Assembly: GCA_013698395.1 (NCBI GenBank)
Contig: JACCUZ010000341.1
Coordinates: 1-6,539 of the forward strand
Reading direction: 5' to 3'
Source: Sporichthyaceae bacterium
Lineage (GTDB): Bacteria > Actinomycetota > Actinomycetes > JACCUZ01
DNA length: 6,539 nt
This document shows positions 1 to 6,186 of this stretch, one piece after another (position 1 is the first letter of the stretch; each line of letters opens with the position of its first letter). A program made the position numbers and the translations under genes. Below the pieces are notes generated by a model that had not been told where the DNA came from, ran no database searches, and worked only from the letters and a program-made list of their open reading frames with translations.

Positions 1-534
1 GCCATCACCTACAAGGAGGAGGAGGGGAGGCGCGCGTTCCAGGAGGGTCGTCTGATCTTCCACCGCCAGTGGCCCTACCAGTACGGCCTGGCGAACGCGA
101 CAGACGGGACGTCGAAGGTCGCCGGCAAGTTCGAGGTCGCGCCGCTGCCCGGCATGGACGGCCCCGGTGCAAGCAGCCTCGGCGGCCACGCCCTCGGCAT
201 CTCGGCGTACTCCAAGAACAAGAAGAGCGCCCTGGAGTTCATCAAGTTCTACACGGCCAAGGAGCAGAGCCAGAAGTTCCTGGAGGAAGGGAGCTTGGCG
301 CCCATCTACACCTCGATCTACGACGACACGGCGCTGCAGGAGAAGTTCCCCTACCTGCCGATTCTCAAGGAGTCGATCCTCAACGCAGTCCCGCGTCCCA
401 AGGTCGTCCGCTACGGCGACGCCACCCTGGCGATCCAGGACGCGGCCTACGGCGCCTTGTCCGGGGACATGACAACCGAGGAGGCGCTCGAGCAGCTTCA
501 GACCCAGCTGGAGGAGCTGACCAAGGGGCAGTAG
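1..534 (+). CDS. Sugar ABC transporter substrate-binding protein, C-terminal part (5' end outside window)
   Basis: The reading frame is open from base 1 to the TAG at 532-534 and gives the last 177 residues of an extracellular solute-binding protein (MalE-like, family 1). Visible family traits are the segment FQEGRLIFHRQWPYQYGLAN, then VAPLPG, then GGHALGISAYSKNKKSALEF, where the domain hinge returns, and the C-terminal block VPRPKVVRYGDATLAIQDA, typical of trehalose/maltose/sucrose-type binding proteins. The lipoprotein signal and N-terminal lobe would lie upstream of the window. Such proteins sit outside the membrane and deliver a sugar to the permease pair. Two matching CUT1 permease genes follow directly, so this is the first visible gene of that operon. 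The ligand cannot be read from this fragment; sucrose is inferred only from the amylosucrase and sugar kinase nearby. Family assignment is firm, ligand is not. Confidence 0.93.
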   Translation, partial: AITYKEEEGRRAFQEGRLIFHRQWPYQYGLANATDGTSKVAGKFEVAPLPGMDGPGASSLGGHALGISAYSKNKKSALEFIKFYTAKEQSQKFLEEGSLAPIYTSIYDDTALQEKFPYLPILKESILNAVPRPKVVRYGDATLAIQDAAYGALSGDMTTEEALEQLQTQLEELTKGQ

Positions 535-547
535 GTCCGGACCGAGT

Positions 548-584
548 CGGTGGGGCGGTAGGCCGCTAGCCTGCTGCCCCACCG
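548..584 (+). promoter_or_regulatory. Strong intergenic stem-loop between binding-protein and permease genes
   Basis: The arms CGGTGGGGCGGTAGGC (548-563) and GCCTGCTGCCCCACCG (569-584) pair over 16 bp, with two G-U wobbles, around the 5-base loop CGCTA. The hairpin begins 13 bases after the binding-protein stop and ends 3 bases before the Shine-Dalgarno sequence of the first permease. There is no T run after it, so it is not a classic rho-independent terminator. In malE-malF type operons, structures at this position protect the upstream mRNA or dampen read-through, which keeps binding protein in excess over permease. That role is inferred here. Confidence 0.75.
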
Positions 585-587
585 CAC

Positions 588-596
588 AGGGAGGTG
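588..596 (+). promoter_or_regulatory. Ribosome binding site of the first permease gene
   Basis: AGGGAGGTG contains a full GGAGG core (590-594) 4 bases before the ATG at 599. It fixes the start of the permease and lies only 3 bases downstream of the strong hairpin, so folding of that hairpin could affect ribosome access. Confidence 0.7.
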
Positions 597-598
597 TC

Positions 599-1606
599 AT
601 GGCAGTTACCGAGGCGCCCGCCAGGGCCCCCGTGGCGAAGAGCAAGAAGGCGTACAGCAACGAGGACCACGGCCGGCTCGCTGCCATGCTCCTCACCCCG
701 ACCATGGCGGTCCTGCTCATCGTCATCGGTTATCCCATCCTGGCGGCGATGTACCAGTCCCTGTTCACGACGAACCAAGGCGTCGACGAGTCTGGTTTCG
801 TCCAGGAGGGAGAAAAGTTCACCGGGCTGGACAACTACACGGCCATTTTTTCCGGTGCGGCCGGTGAGCGCTTCTGGAACGCCTTCTACAACACGACCTT
901 CTTCACGGTCGTGTGCGTGGTCATTGAGGTCATCATCGGCGTGATGATGGCGCTGATCATGAACAAGGCGTTCACGGGGAAGGGCCTGATCCGGGCCAGC
1001 ATCCTGGTGCCATGGGCCATTCCCACCGTCGTGTCCGCGCTGCTGTGGCGCTGGATCTTTGACGCGAACGGCGTTGCGAACAACATCATCAACCAGCAGA
1101 TCCTCTGGTCGACCGACGGCTGGCAGGCCAAGGCTGCGGTCATCATCGCCGACACGTGGAAGACCGCTCCGTTCATCGGGCTCCTCGTCCTCGCCGGCCT
1201 TCAGGTGATCCCCGCCGAGGTCTACGAGGCTGCGAAGATCGATGGCGCGTCAGCTATCAGCCAGTTCCGGCACATCACTTTGCCGCTGGTGAAGCCGGCG
1301 CTGCTGGTTGCCGTCCTGTTCCGGATCCTCGACAACCTCAGGATGTTCGACCTTCCCTACGTGCTCGTCGGAGCGCAGAAACCCAGTGTCGAAACCGTCT
1401 CGATCCTGGCGTTCCTGGAGAACAACAACGCTCGCTTCGGGTCGGCCGCGGCATTCGCTGTCCTCCTGTTCCTCTACATCGTCGTGGTTGCCTACGCCTT
1501 CGTGAGGCTCCTCGGCGCCGACGTGATCGGTGACGCACGGGTGAAGACGCCCAAGGCCGCGAAGCGGCGCCCCAACCGCAGCATCGCGAGGGGAGACACG
1601 CCATGA
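599..1606 (+). CDS. Sugar ABC transporter permease, MalF/SugA type
   Basis: A 335-residue inner-membrane permease subunit of a CUT1 carbohydrate importer. The sequence shows about six hydrophobic segments: near 28-52, 98-121, 131-153, 178-203, 234-256 and 282-305. The cytoplasmic EAA loop that docks on the ATPase lies at about 207-233, with the core EAAKIDG (210-216) and then ITLPL (226-230). The segment LVPWAIPTVVSALLWRWIF is typical of this subfamily. The polar N-terminus (about 25 residues) and the Lys/Arg-rich C-terminus (314-331) are cytoplasmic by the positive-inside rule. The ATG at 599 is preceded by GGAGG. The stop overlaps the start of the next permease (ATGA), so the two are translationally coupled and would form a heterodimer. 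Substrate is inferred as a disaccharide, perhaps sucrose, from the neighbouring genes. Confidence 0.95.
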   Translation: MAVTEAPARAPVAKSKKAYSNEDHGRLAAMLLTPTMAVLLIVIGYPILAAMYQSLFTTNQGVDESGFVQEGEKFTGLDNYTAIFSGAAGERFWNAFYNTTFFTVVCVVIEVIIGVMMALIMNKAFTGKGLIRASILVPWAIPTVVSALLWRWIFDANGVANNIINQQILWSTDGWQAKAAVIIADTWKTAPFIGLLVLAGLQVIPAEVYEAAKIDGASAISQFRHITLPLVKPALLVAVLFRILDNLRMFDLPYVLVGAQKPSVETVSILAFLENNNARFGSAAAFAVLLFLYIVVVAYAFVRLLGADVIGDARVKTPKAAKRRPNRSIARGDTP

Positions 1607-2514
1607 GCACCAGCACCAGCGCACCGCAGCAGGGCGCGGCCCAGGCTGCGGCCGCCAGCACGCGCGGCGGCAACGCCGGACGCAAGCAGTCGAACCGGGG
1701 GATGTGGCTGCCCTACGCGGGCATCGCGCTCATCATTCTCTACTGCCTGGCGCCCTTCTACTGGATGATAGTGAGCAGCCTCCGTCGGACCGGGGACACG
1801 TTTGAGACCGACGTCATCCCCACGCCGTTCTCCTTCCAGAACTTTATCGACGTGTTCGACCCGAAGAACAGCTTCGGTCGCGCGCTCTTCAACAGCGTCC
1901 TCGTCGCGGGCACCGTCACCGTGCTCACCCTCATCATCGGCACCTTCGCCGCGTACGCACTGGCCCGGCTGAACTTCAGGGCCAAGAACCTTTCCCTGTC
2001 GATCATCATCGCGACGTCGATGTTCCCGGGCATCGCGATGGTGATCCCGCTGTTCAAGCTGTTCACCGACATCCAGTGGATCAACTCCTATCAGGCGCTG
2101 ATCCTGCCGGCGATGTCCTTCGCCCTGCCGTTGGCCGTCTGGAACCTCACGGCTTTCTTCCGCCAGATGCCCGCTGAGCTCGAGCAGGCAGCCACGGTCG
2201 ACGGGTGCACGCAGGGACAGGCGTTCCGGAAGGTCATCCTTCCGCTGGCCGCCCCCGGCGTGTTCACGACGGCGATCATCGTCTTCGTGGCGGCGTGGAA
2301 CGAGTACATCATCGCCCTGACGATGACCAACAAGTCGGACTACCGTACGGCGACCGTCGCGGTGACCTTCTTCACCGGCACCACGGGGCGCGACATCCCC
2401 TTCGGCAGCATCATGGCCGCCGGCGTGATCCTCACGGTCCCGCTGCTGATCATGGTTCTGGTCTTCCAGCGGCGCATCGTGGCCGGCCTGACCGCGGGAG
2501 GCGTGAAGTCGTAG
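1603..2514 (+). CDS. Sugar ABC transporter permease, MalG/SugB type
   Basis: The second membrane subunit of the same importer, 303 residues. A low-complexity Ser/Ala/Gln/Gly-rich N-terminus of about 30 residues precedes the first hydrophobic segment (36-58). Further segments are near 97-121, 131-153, 163-185, 218-238 and 268-288. The EAA loop contains ELEQAATVDG (192-201) and ends at ILPLAAPG (212-219). AWNEYIIAL (231-239) is a hallmark of the MalG side of the family. The ATG at 1603 overlaps the TGA of the upstream permease by 4 bases and has GAGGGGAG at 1588-1595 as its Shine-Dalgarno sequence. No ATPase gene follows: the next gene is convergent and begins its stop codon 12 bases later. In actinobacteria many CUT1 importers borrow a shared MsiK-type ATPase, which would fit. 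Confidence 0.95.
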   Translation: MSTSTSAPQQGAAQAAAASTRGGNAGRKQSNRGMWLPYAGIALIILYCLAPFYWMIVSSLRRTGDTFETDVIPTPFSFQNFIDVFDPKNSFGRALFNSVLVAGTVTVLTLIIGTFAAYALARLNFRAKNLSLSIIIATSMFPGIAMVIPLFKLFTDIQWINSYQALILPAMSFALPLAVWNLTAFFRQMPAELEQAATVDGCTQGQAFRKVILPLAAPGVFTTAIIVFVAAWNEYIIALTMTNKSDYRTATVAVTFFTGTTGRDIPFGSIMAAGVILTVPLLIMVLVFQRRIVAGLTAGGVKS

Positions 2515-2526
2515 CCAGAAGCTGAC

Positions 2527-4482
2527 TCAGGGCTCCGCGATCCACGCGTGGCCCCAAGCGGGCAGCGTCACGTCGTACGGCGAGAGCAGCCCGCCTTCCG
2601 CGCCCAGCACCATCCTGCTGTCCTGCGCCAGACCCGGCAGTGCCGAGTCGCGGGGCAGCAGGACCGCGTCGTCCCCGAAGTTGGCCAGCGCGACGACCGA
2701 GCCACTGCTCGGATGCTTCCGCCGCAGGGCGAGCACGGACCGACTGCCCGGGTCGAACAGCTCTGTCGGACTTCCAGCGCGCAGGGCCAGCAAGCCGGCG
2801 CGCACCCGCGCCAGCCGGACGAAACCCGCGAAGACGCGACCTTCGACAGTAGCGGGGTCATGGCGCCGGTCGGCTGCCGACCAGTCCATCGGGGGACGGT
2901 GCATCCAGCGGTTGTCGGCGGCGTGAGCCGGATCGTCGGCCCAGTGCGGGTCGTTGGGCAGCGCCAGTTCGTCGCCCATGTACAGCAACGGGATGCCGCC
3001 GTACGCGTAGACGACTGAGTACAGCGTCAACAAGCGCCGGAGAGCGACATCGGTCTGTACCCGGTCATTGGTGGCGCGGGCCGAGTCGAGGCCGCACAGC
3101 GCTGCCGCTGTGCCGGAGATGCGGCTGTCACCGGTGCGGCGGTTGTGCTGGAACAATGCCCCGCGCGCGAACGAGCCCTCGTAATCGCCGGAGAAGAAAG
3201 TGCTCAAGAAGTGCCGGTGCGCCGTGGGGTCGAGCCCGACGGCCCCGGCGTCCTCGTCGGCCACCGCCCATCCGATGTCGTCGTGGCAGCGGAGGTACGT
3301 CACCCAGGCGGTCGAGGGAGGTGTCCGCCGCATCCGCGAGAGTGCGTGTCGGGTGAGCGTGACGTCGCGGCTGGCGAGCGCCGACCACAGCATCACCATG
3401 AGCTGGTTGTGGTAGGCAAGGTCGCATTCGGGGCGGAACCTGTCGTGCGCCCCGAGGTACTGGACCAGCTGTTGCGGTGCCACGATCGCCTCTGCCTTGA
3501 ACAGCACCGCGGGTGCGGCGATTGCGACGCAGGCGCGCAGCGCCTGCAGGATGAGGTGCACCTCTGGCTGGTTCTGGCAGTCGGTCCCCTCGCGCTTCCA
3601 GAGGAAGGGTGCGGCGTCCAGCCGCAGAACATCGACGCCTCGACCAGTGAGCTCGAGGATCGTCGCGAGCATGGCGGCGAACACCTCGGGGTTGGCCCAG
3701 TCGAGGTCCCACTGGAAGGAGTTGAAGGTGGTCCACACCCAACCCACATCGGGGACATGGGTGAACGAGCCGGGTGCCCGGTCGGGAAACACCTCAGGAA
3801 GCGTCCGCTCGTATCGATCGGGCATCTCGCGGTCCGGAAAGATGCGATAGAAGGCGCGGTAGGCCTGGTCGCCGGCCGCTGCTGCCACCGCCCATGGGTG
3901 CTCGGCCGCGGTGTGGTTGAGCACCAGGTCGATGCACAGTGCCATGCCCCGGGTGTGCAGGTCCGCCGCCAACGACTCGAGGTCGGCCACCGTGCCCAGC
4001 CCGGGGTCGACGCTGCTGTAGTCGACGACTGCATAGCCACCGTCGTTGTCACCCTCGCGTGGCTTGAGCAGCGGCATCAAATGCAGATAGGTGACGCCAA
4101 GCTCTGCAAGGTAGTCCAGCCGCTTGCGTACACCCGGAAGATCGCCGCCGAACCGGTCGACGTAGCAGACGTACCCGATCTGGCGGGCCCGCTGGAACCA
4201 GCGCGGGTCCACCTCGCGCCTGCGGTCGAGGACTCGCAACGGCTCCGAGCGACCGGTCGCGGTTGCCACGACCTGGTACAGAAGCCTGCGGACGAACGCG
4301 GTTGTGTCGGCCTTCTTGTCATAGAGCGCGAAGAGTGGCTCGATCAGGTCGAGGTGGTGCTGCTCGAGCCGCGCGACGACTGCCTCGCCCTCCACACCAC
4401 CAAGGGCTTTGACCGCGCGGTTGCGTACGTCGGGAAGCAACTCGTCCAGCACGAGCCGGGCGAGCTCCGGTGCGGCCGACAT
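2527..4482 (-). CDS. Amylosucrase-type glucansucrase (GH13 subfamily 4)
   Basis: A 651-residue protein, close to the ~630-640 residues of known amylosucrases. These enzymes use sucrose to extend alpha-1,4-glucan and release fructose. An N-terminal helical domain (about 1-90) precedes the GH13 barrel, opening at GYVCYVDRFGGDLPG. Catalytic motifs as I read them: DLVLNH (185-190); nucleophile D289 in VLRLDA; acid/base E331 in FKAEAIV, the amylosucrase counterpart of FKSEAIV; and transition-state stabiliser D401 in RCHDDIGW. SFARGALFQHN, TGDSRISGTAAAL and RWMHRP also follow the Neisseria enzyme closely. A small beta domain ends the protein. No signal peptide is seen, so it should be cytoplasmic. 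The start is ATG at 4482, which overlaps the acetyltransferase stop in TGATG. There is no Shine-Dalgarno sequence, so reinitiation is likely. A close sucrose hydrolase of the same subfamily cannot be excluded. Confidence 0.92.
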   Translation of the reverse strand: MSAAPELARLVLDELLPDVRNRAVKALGGVEGEAVVARLEQHHLDLIEPLFALYDKKADTTAFVRRLLYQVVATATGRSEPLRVLDRRREVDPRWFQRARQIGYVCYVDRFGGDLPGVRKRLDYLAELGVTYLHLMPLLKPREGDNDGGYAVVDYSSVDPGLGTVADLESLAADLHTRGMALCIDLVLNHTAAEHPWAVAAAAGDQAYRAFYRIFPDREMPDRYERTLPEVFPDRAPGSFTHVPDVGWVWTTFNSFQWDLDWANPEVFAAMLATILELTGRGVDVLRLDAAPFLWKREGTDCQNQPEVHLILQALRACVAIAAPAVLFKAEAIVAPQQLVQYLGAHDRFRPECDLAYHNQLMVMLWSALASRDVTLTRHALSRMRRTPPSTAWVTYLRCHDDIGWAVADEDAGAVGLDPTAHRHFLSTFFSGDYEGSFARGALFQHNRRTGDSRISGTAAALCGLDSARATNDRVQTDVALRRLLTLYSVVYAYGGIPLLYMGDELALPNDPHWADDPAHAADNRWMHRPPMDWSAADRRHDPATVEGRVFAGFVRLARVRAGLLALRAGSPTELFDPGSRSVLALRRKHPSSGSVVALANFGDDAVLLPRDSALPGLAQDSRMVLGAEGGLLSPYDVTLPAWGHAWIAEP

Positions 4483-5087
4483 CAGAAGTCGACCCGCATC
4501 ACGACTCGTCGCGGTGTGGGACGGCTGACCTCGGTGAAGCCGGCGTCGGCGAACACGCCTTCGGTTCCGACGTGGAGCTCTTCCAGGATCACGTTCTTCG
4601 TGGTGATGGGAAAGCCCTCGATGGCACGGGCGCCGCGCTCGCGGGCGAAGTCCACCGCGGCGCGCGCGAGCGCCCGGCTGACGCCGCGCTTCCGGAAGCC
4701 CACGCGCGTGACGAAGCAGGTCACGGCCCAGACGCTGTCGTCGGTCTTGTCCTCCGCGCGATCCGCCCAGGGGACGCGGTAGCTGCGCAACAAGCTCGCG
4801 TAGGCGGTGCGCGGCTCGACGGCGCACCAGCCGACGGGCTGGGTGTTCAGGTACGCGACGAGGCCGCTTGTCGTGCCCGACTCGGGATGGCCGCAGTCGG
4901 TCTGCTGGCGCAGCCGGTGAGCGCGCTCCTCGGCGGGAAACGAGGCGAAGGCCTCCCGCGGCCGCAGCTTGTACCGCTGGCACTGGCACCTGGACGTTTC
5001 GCCGCGTGTGCCGAAGATCGTCTGCAGGTCTTCCCAGCTTGCCTCGTTGGCGGGCACGACGGAGATCGCAGGTTCCGTTGCGGTCAT
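4482..5087 (-). CDS. GNAT-family N-acetyltransferase
   Basis: A 201-residue protein of the GNAT acetyl-CoA-dependent acyltransferase fold; substrate unknown. The N-terminal block ASWEDLQTIFGTRG and Cys-rich RCQCQRYK (33-40) recur in an actinobacterial GNAT group. A central strand reads QPVGWCAVEPR (83-93). The acetyl-CoA motif A is CFVTRVGFRKRGVSRAL (124-140), with the RKRGVS turn in place of the usual R/Q-x-x-G-x-G/A. The fold closes with EGVFADAGFTEVSR (176-189). The start is taken as ATG (5087); an in-frame GTG two codons upstream (5093) is equally open. No Shine-Dalgarno sequence precedes either. A CAGAAT box 7 bases before the ATG would suit a leaderless transcript. It is the first gene of a two-gene unit with the amylosucrase gene. 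Whether the protein modifies that enzyme, a sugar or something unrelated cannot be said. Confidence 0.88.
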   Translation of the reverse strand: MTATEPAISVVPANEASWEDLQTIFGTRGETSRCQCQRYKLRPREAFASFPAEERAHRLRQQTDCGHPESGTTSGLVAYLNTQPVGWCAVEPRTAYASLLRSYRVPWADRAEDKTDDSVWAVTCFVTRVGFRKRGVSRALARAAVDFARERGARAIEGFPITTKNVILEELHVGTEGVFADAGFTEVSRPTPRRVVMRVDF

Positions 5088-5094
5088 GCGCACG

Positions 5095-5100
5095 ATTCTG
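5095..5100 (-). promoter_or_regulatory. Possible -10 box for the acetyltransferase-amylosucrase unit
   Basis: On the minus strand CAGAAT lies exactly 7 bases before the ATG at 5087, which would place transcription start at or next to the start codon (a leaderless mRNA). No convincing -35 element is seen. Support comes from the absence of a Shine-Dalgarno sequence and from the same 7-base spacing on the divergent side. Confidence 0.3.
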
Positions 5101-5132
5101 CAGGTTGGGCCGGCCTACCGGCAGGTCTTCAC

Positions 5133-5164
5133 CTGTAGCGACGGTGGCCCCGCCGTCGCTGCAG
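5133..5164. promoter_or_regulatory. Long inverted repeat in the divergent intergenic region
   Basis: The arms CTGTAGCGACGGTG (5133-5146) and CGCCGTCGCTGCAG (5151-5164) match as inverted repeats at 12 of 14 positions. The two mismatches become G-U pairs in RNA, and the centre is GCCC. The repeat sits between the divergent acetyltransferase and kinase genes, about 10 bases upstream of the kinase -10 candidate. As DNA it could be an operator for a dimeric regulator. As RNA it would form a hairpin only in a transcript starting further upstream. A smaller repeat, CAGGTCTTCACCTG (5122-5135), abuts it. An operator role is inference. Confidence 0.5.
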
Positions 5165-5173
5165 CCAGGGCGG

Positions 5174-5179
5174 TAGGTT
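5174..5179 (+). promoter_or_regulatory. Possible -10 box for a leaderless kinase mRNA
   Basis: TAGGTT fits the actinobacterial TANNNT -10 pattern and ends 7 bases before the GTG at 5187. Transcription would then begin at or next to the start codon. No Shine-Dalgarno sequence at a usable distance competes with this reading, and no clear -35 is present. Confidence 0.45.
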
Positions 5180-5186
5180 TCCCCGC

Positions 5187-6152
5187 GTGGAATCGCCTGG
5201 TGCAGTTGTCGCAGTCGCCGGCGAGGTGCTCACTGACATGGTGCCCGCAGGTGGGGACGGGTTGTTCCGGGCAGCCCCAGGCGGCAGTCCAGGCAACGTT
5301 GCGGTGGGGCTGGCCCGGCTCGGCATCCCAGTGCGGATGCTGGCCCGCCTGTCCGGTGACGTGCTAGGCCGTCGGTTACGCGCCCACCTGGCGGACAACG
5401 GTGTGGACCTGTCCCACGTGGTTGACGCGACCGAGGCCTCGTCGCTGGCCATCGTGGCGCTGGGAGCCGACGGCTCGCCCGACTACGACTTTCGCGTCGA
5501 CGGCACGGCGGACTGGCAGTGGACCGAGGGGGAGCTCGCCACGGCGTTGTCGGACGTCCAGGCGCTGCACCTCGGTTCGCTCGCCGTGACCACTCCTCCC
5601 GGCGGCGCTGTGTTGCGCGACCTAGCGGCTCGGGCCAAGGCGTCCGCGACGGTGACGTTTGACCCCAATGTGCGCCCGCTGCTGATGGGCTCGCCCGAGC
5701 AGGTCATGGCGGTCGTCGACGAGATGCTCGGTGTGGCGGACGTCGTCAAGGCCAGCATCGAGGACGTGGAGTGGCTCGCGCCCGGCCGCTCGACAGCTGA
5801 TGTGGCTGCCGGCTGGGCGGAAGCCGGACCGGCACTGGTGGTCATGACGCGTGGGGGGGAAGGCGCCCTGGCTGTCGGTCGGTCCTGTGGCACAGTCGAG
5901 TGCACGGGCACGCCCGTCGACGTCGTGGACACCGTGGGTGCCGGCGACTCGTTCATGAGCGCGTTGATCGCGGGACTGCACCAGCGAGACCTGCTCGGGG
6001 CTGGCCGCAGGGATGCGATCGGGGCTCTTGCGACCGATGACGTGCGCGAACTTCTTCGGGAGGCTGTGACGGCGTCGGCGATCACCTGCTCCCGGCTCGG
6101 CGCCGATCCACCCACGGCGCCCGAGCTGCGGGCAGCGCTCAACAACGACTGA
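5187..6152 (+). CDS. PfkB-family carbohydrate kinase, probable fructokinase
   Basis: A 321-residue cytoplasmic sugar kinase of the ribokinase/PfkB family, normal in length. The first beta strand is VVAVAGEVLTDMVPAG (7-22). The N-terminal signature lies in PGGSPGNVAVGLARLG (31-46). FDPNVRPLL (158-166) and the KASIEDVEWL segment (188-197) are typical of the fructokinase branch. The C-terminal signature DTVGAGDSF (248-256) carries the catalytic base D254 and the anion hole. The expected reaction is ATP-dependent phosphorylation of a free hexose, probably fructose to fructose 6-phosphate, which would salvage the fructose released by the adjacent amylosucrase. Sugar specificity rests on family resemblance and context. 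The GTG start is the first in frame after a TAG at 5136 and is needed to complete the first beta strand. Translation is probably leaderless. The gene is transcribed away from the amylosucrase unit. Confidence 0.92.
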   Translation: MESPGAVVAVAGEVLTDMVPAGGDGLFRAAPGGSPGNVAVGLARLGIPVRMLARLSGDVLGRRLRAHLADNGVDLSHVVDATEASSLAIVALGADGSPDYDFRVDGTADWQWTEGELATALSDVQALHLGSLAVTTPPGGAVLRDLAARAKASATVTFDPNVRPLLMGSPEQVMAVVDEMLGVADVVKASIEDVEWLAPGRSTADVAAGWAEAGPALVVMTRGGEGALAVGRSCGTVECTGTPVDVVDTVGAGDSFMSALIAGLHQRDLLGAGRRDAIGALATDDVRELLREAVTASAITCSRLGADPPTAPELRAALNND

Positions 6153-6167
6153 CCCGTCTGGTACCTC

Positions 6168-6173
6168 TACGCT
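6168..6173 (+). promoter_or_regulatory. Possible -10 box of the tRNA-Thr gene
   Basis: TACGCT fits TANNNT and ends 13 bases before the first base of the mature tRNA, leaving a short 5' leader. No clear -35 is seen, since the region upstream is the end of the kinase gene. Co-transcription from the kinase is the alternative, as only 34 bases separate the two. Confidence 0.35.
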
Positions 6174-6186
6174 TGCAGAACGCCTT

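Noticed and set aside
69..569. 166-residue open frame over the binding-protein gene
   Set aside because: Arg/Gly-rich shadow in another frame of a clearly recognised binding protein.
548..584. Hairpin read as a rho-independent terminator
   Set aside because: The stem is followed by CACAGGGAGG rather than a T run, and the downstream permease must be expressed with the binding protein.
3145..4782. 545-residue plus-strand open frame
   Set aside because: It runs antisense to the amylosucrase and into the GNAT gene, and has no recognisable motif or ribosome binding site. Long antisense frames are a by-product of high-GC codon use.
2527..4989. Extension of the amylosucrase frame upstream to an 820-residue protein
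   Set aside because: The extra 169 residues are Arg/Ala/Gly-rich, match no GH13 architecture and lie over the well-supported GNAT gene in another frame. The ATG at 4482 gives the normal family length.
5483..6145. 220-residue minus-strand open frame antisense to the sugar kinase
   Set aside because: Ser/Ala/Thr-rich composition without motifs; the plus strand holds complete PfkB signatures.
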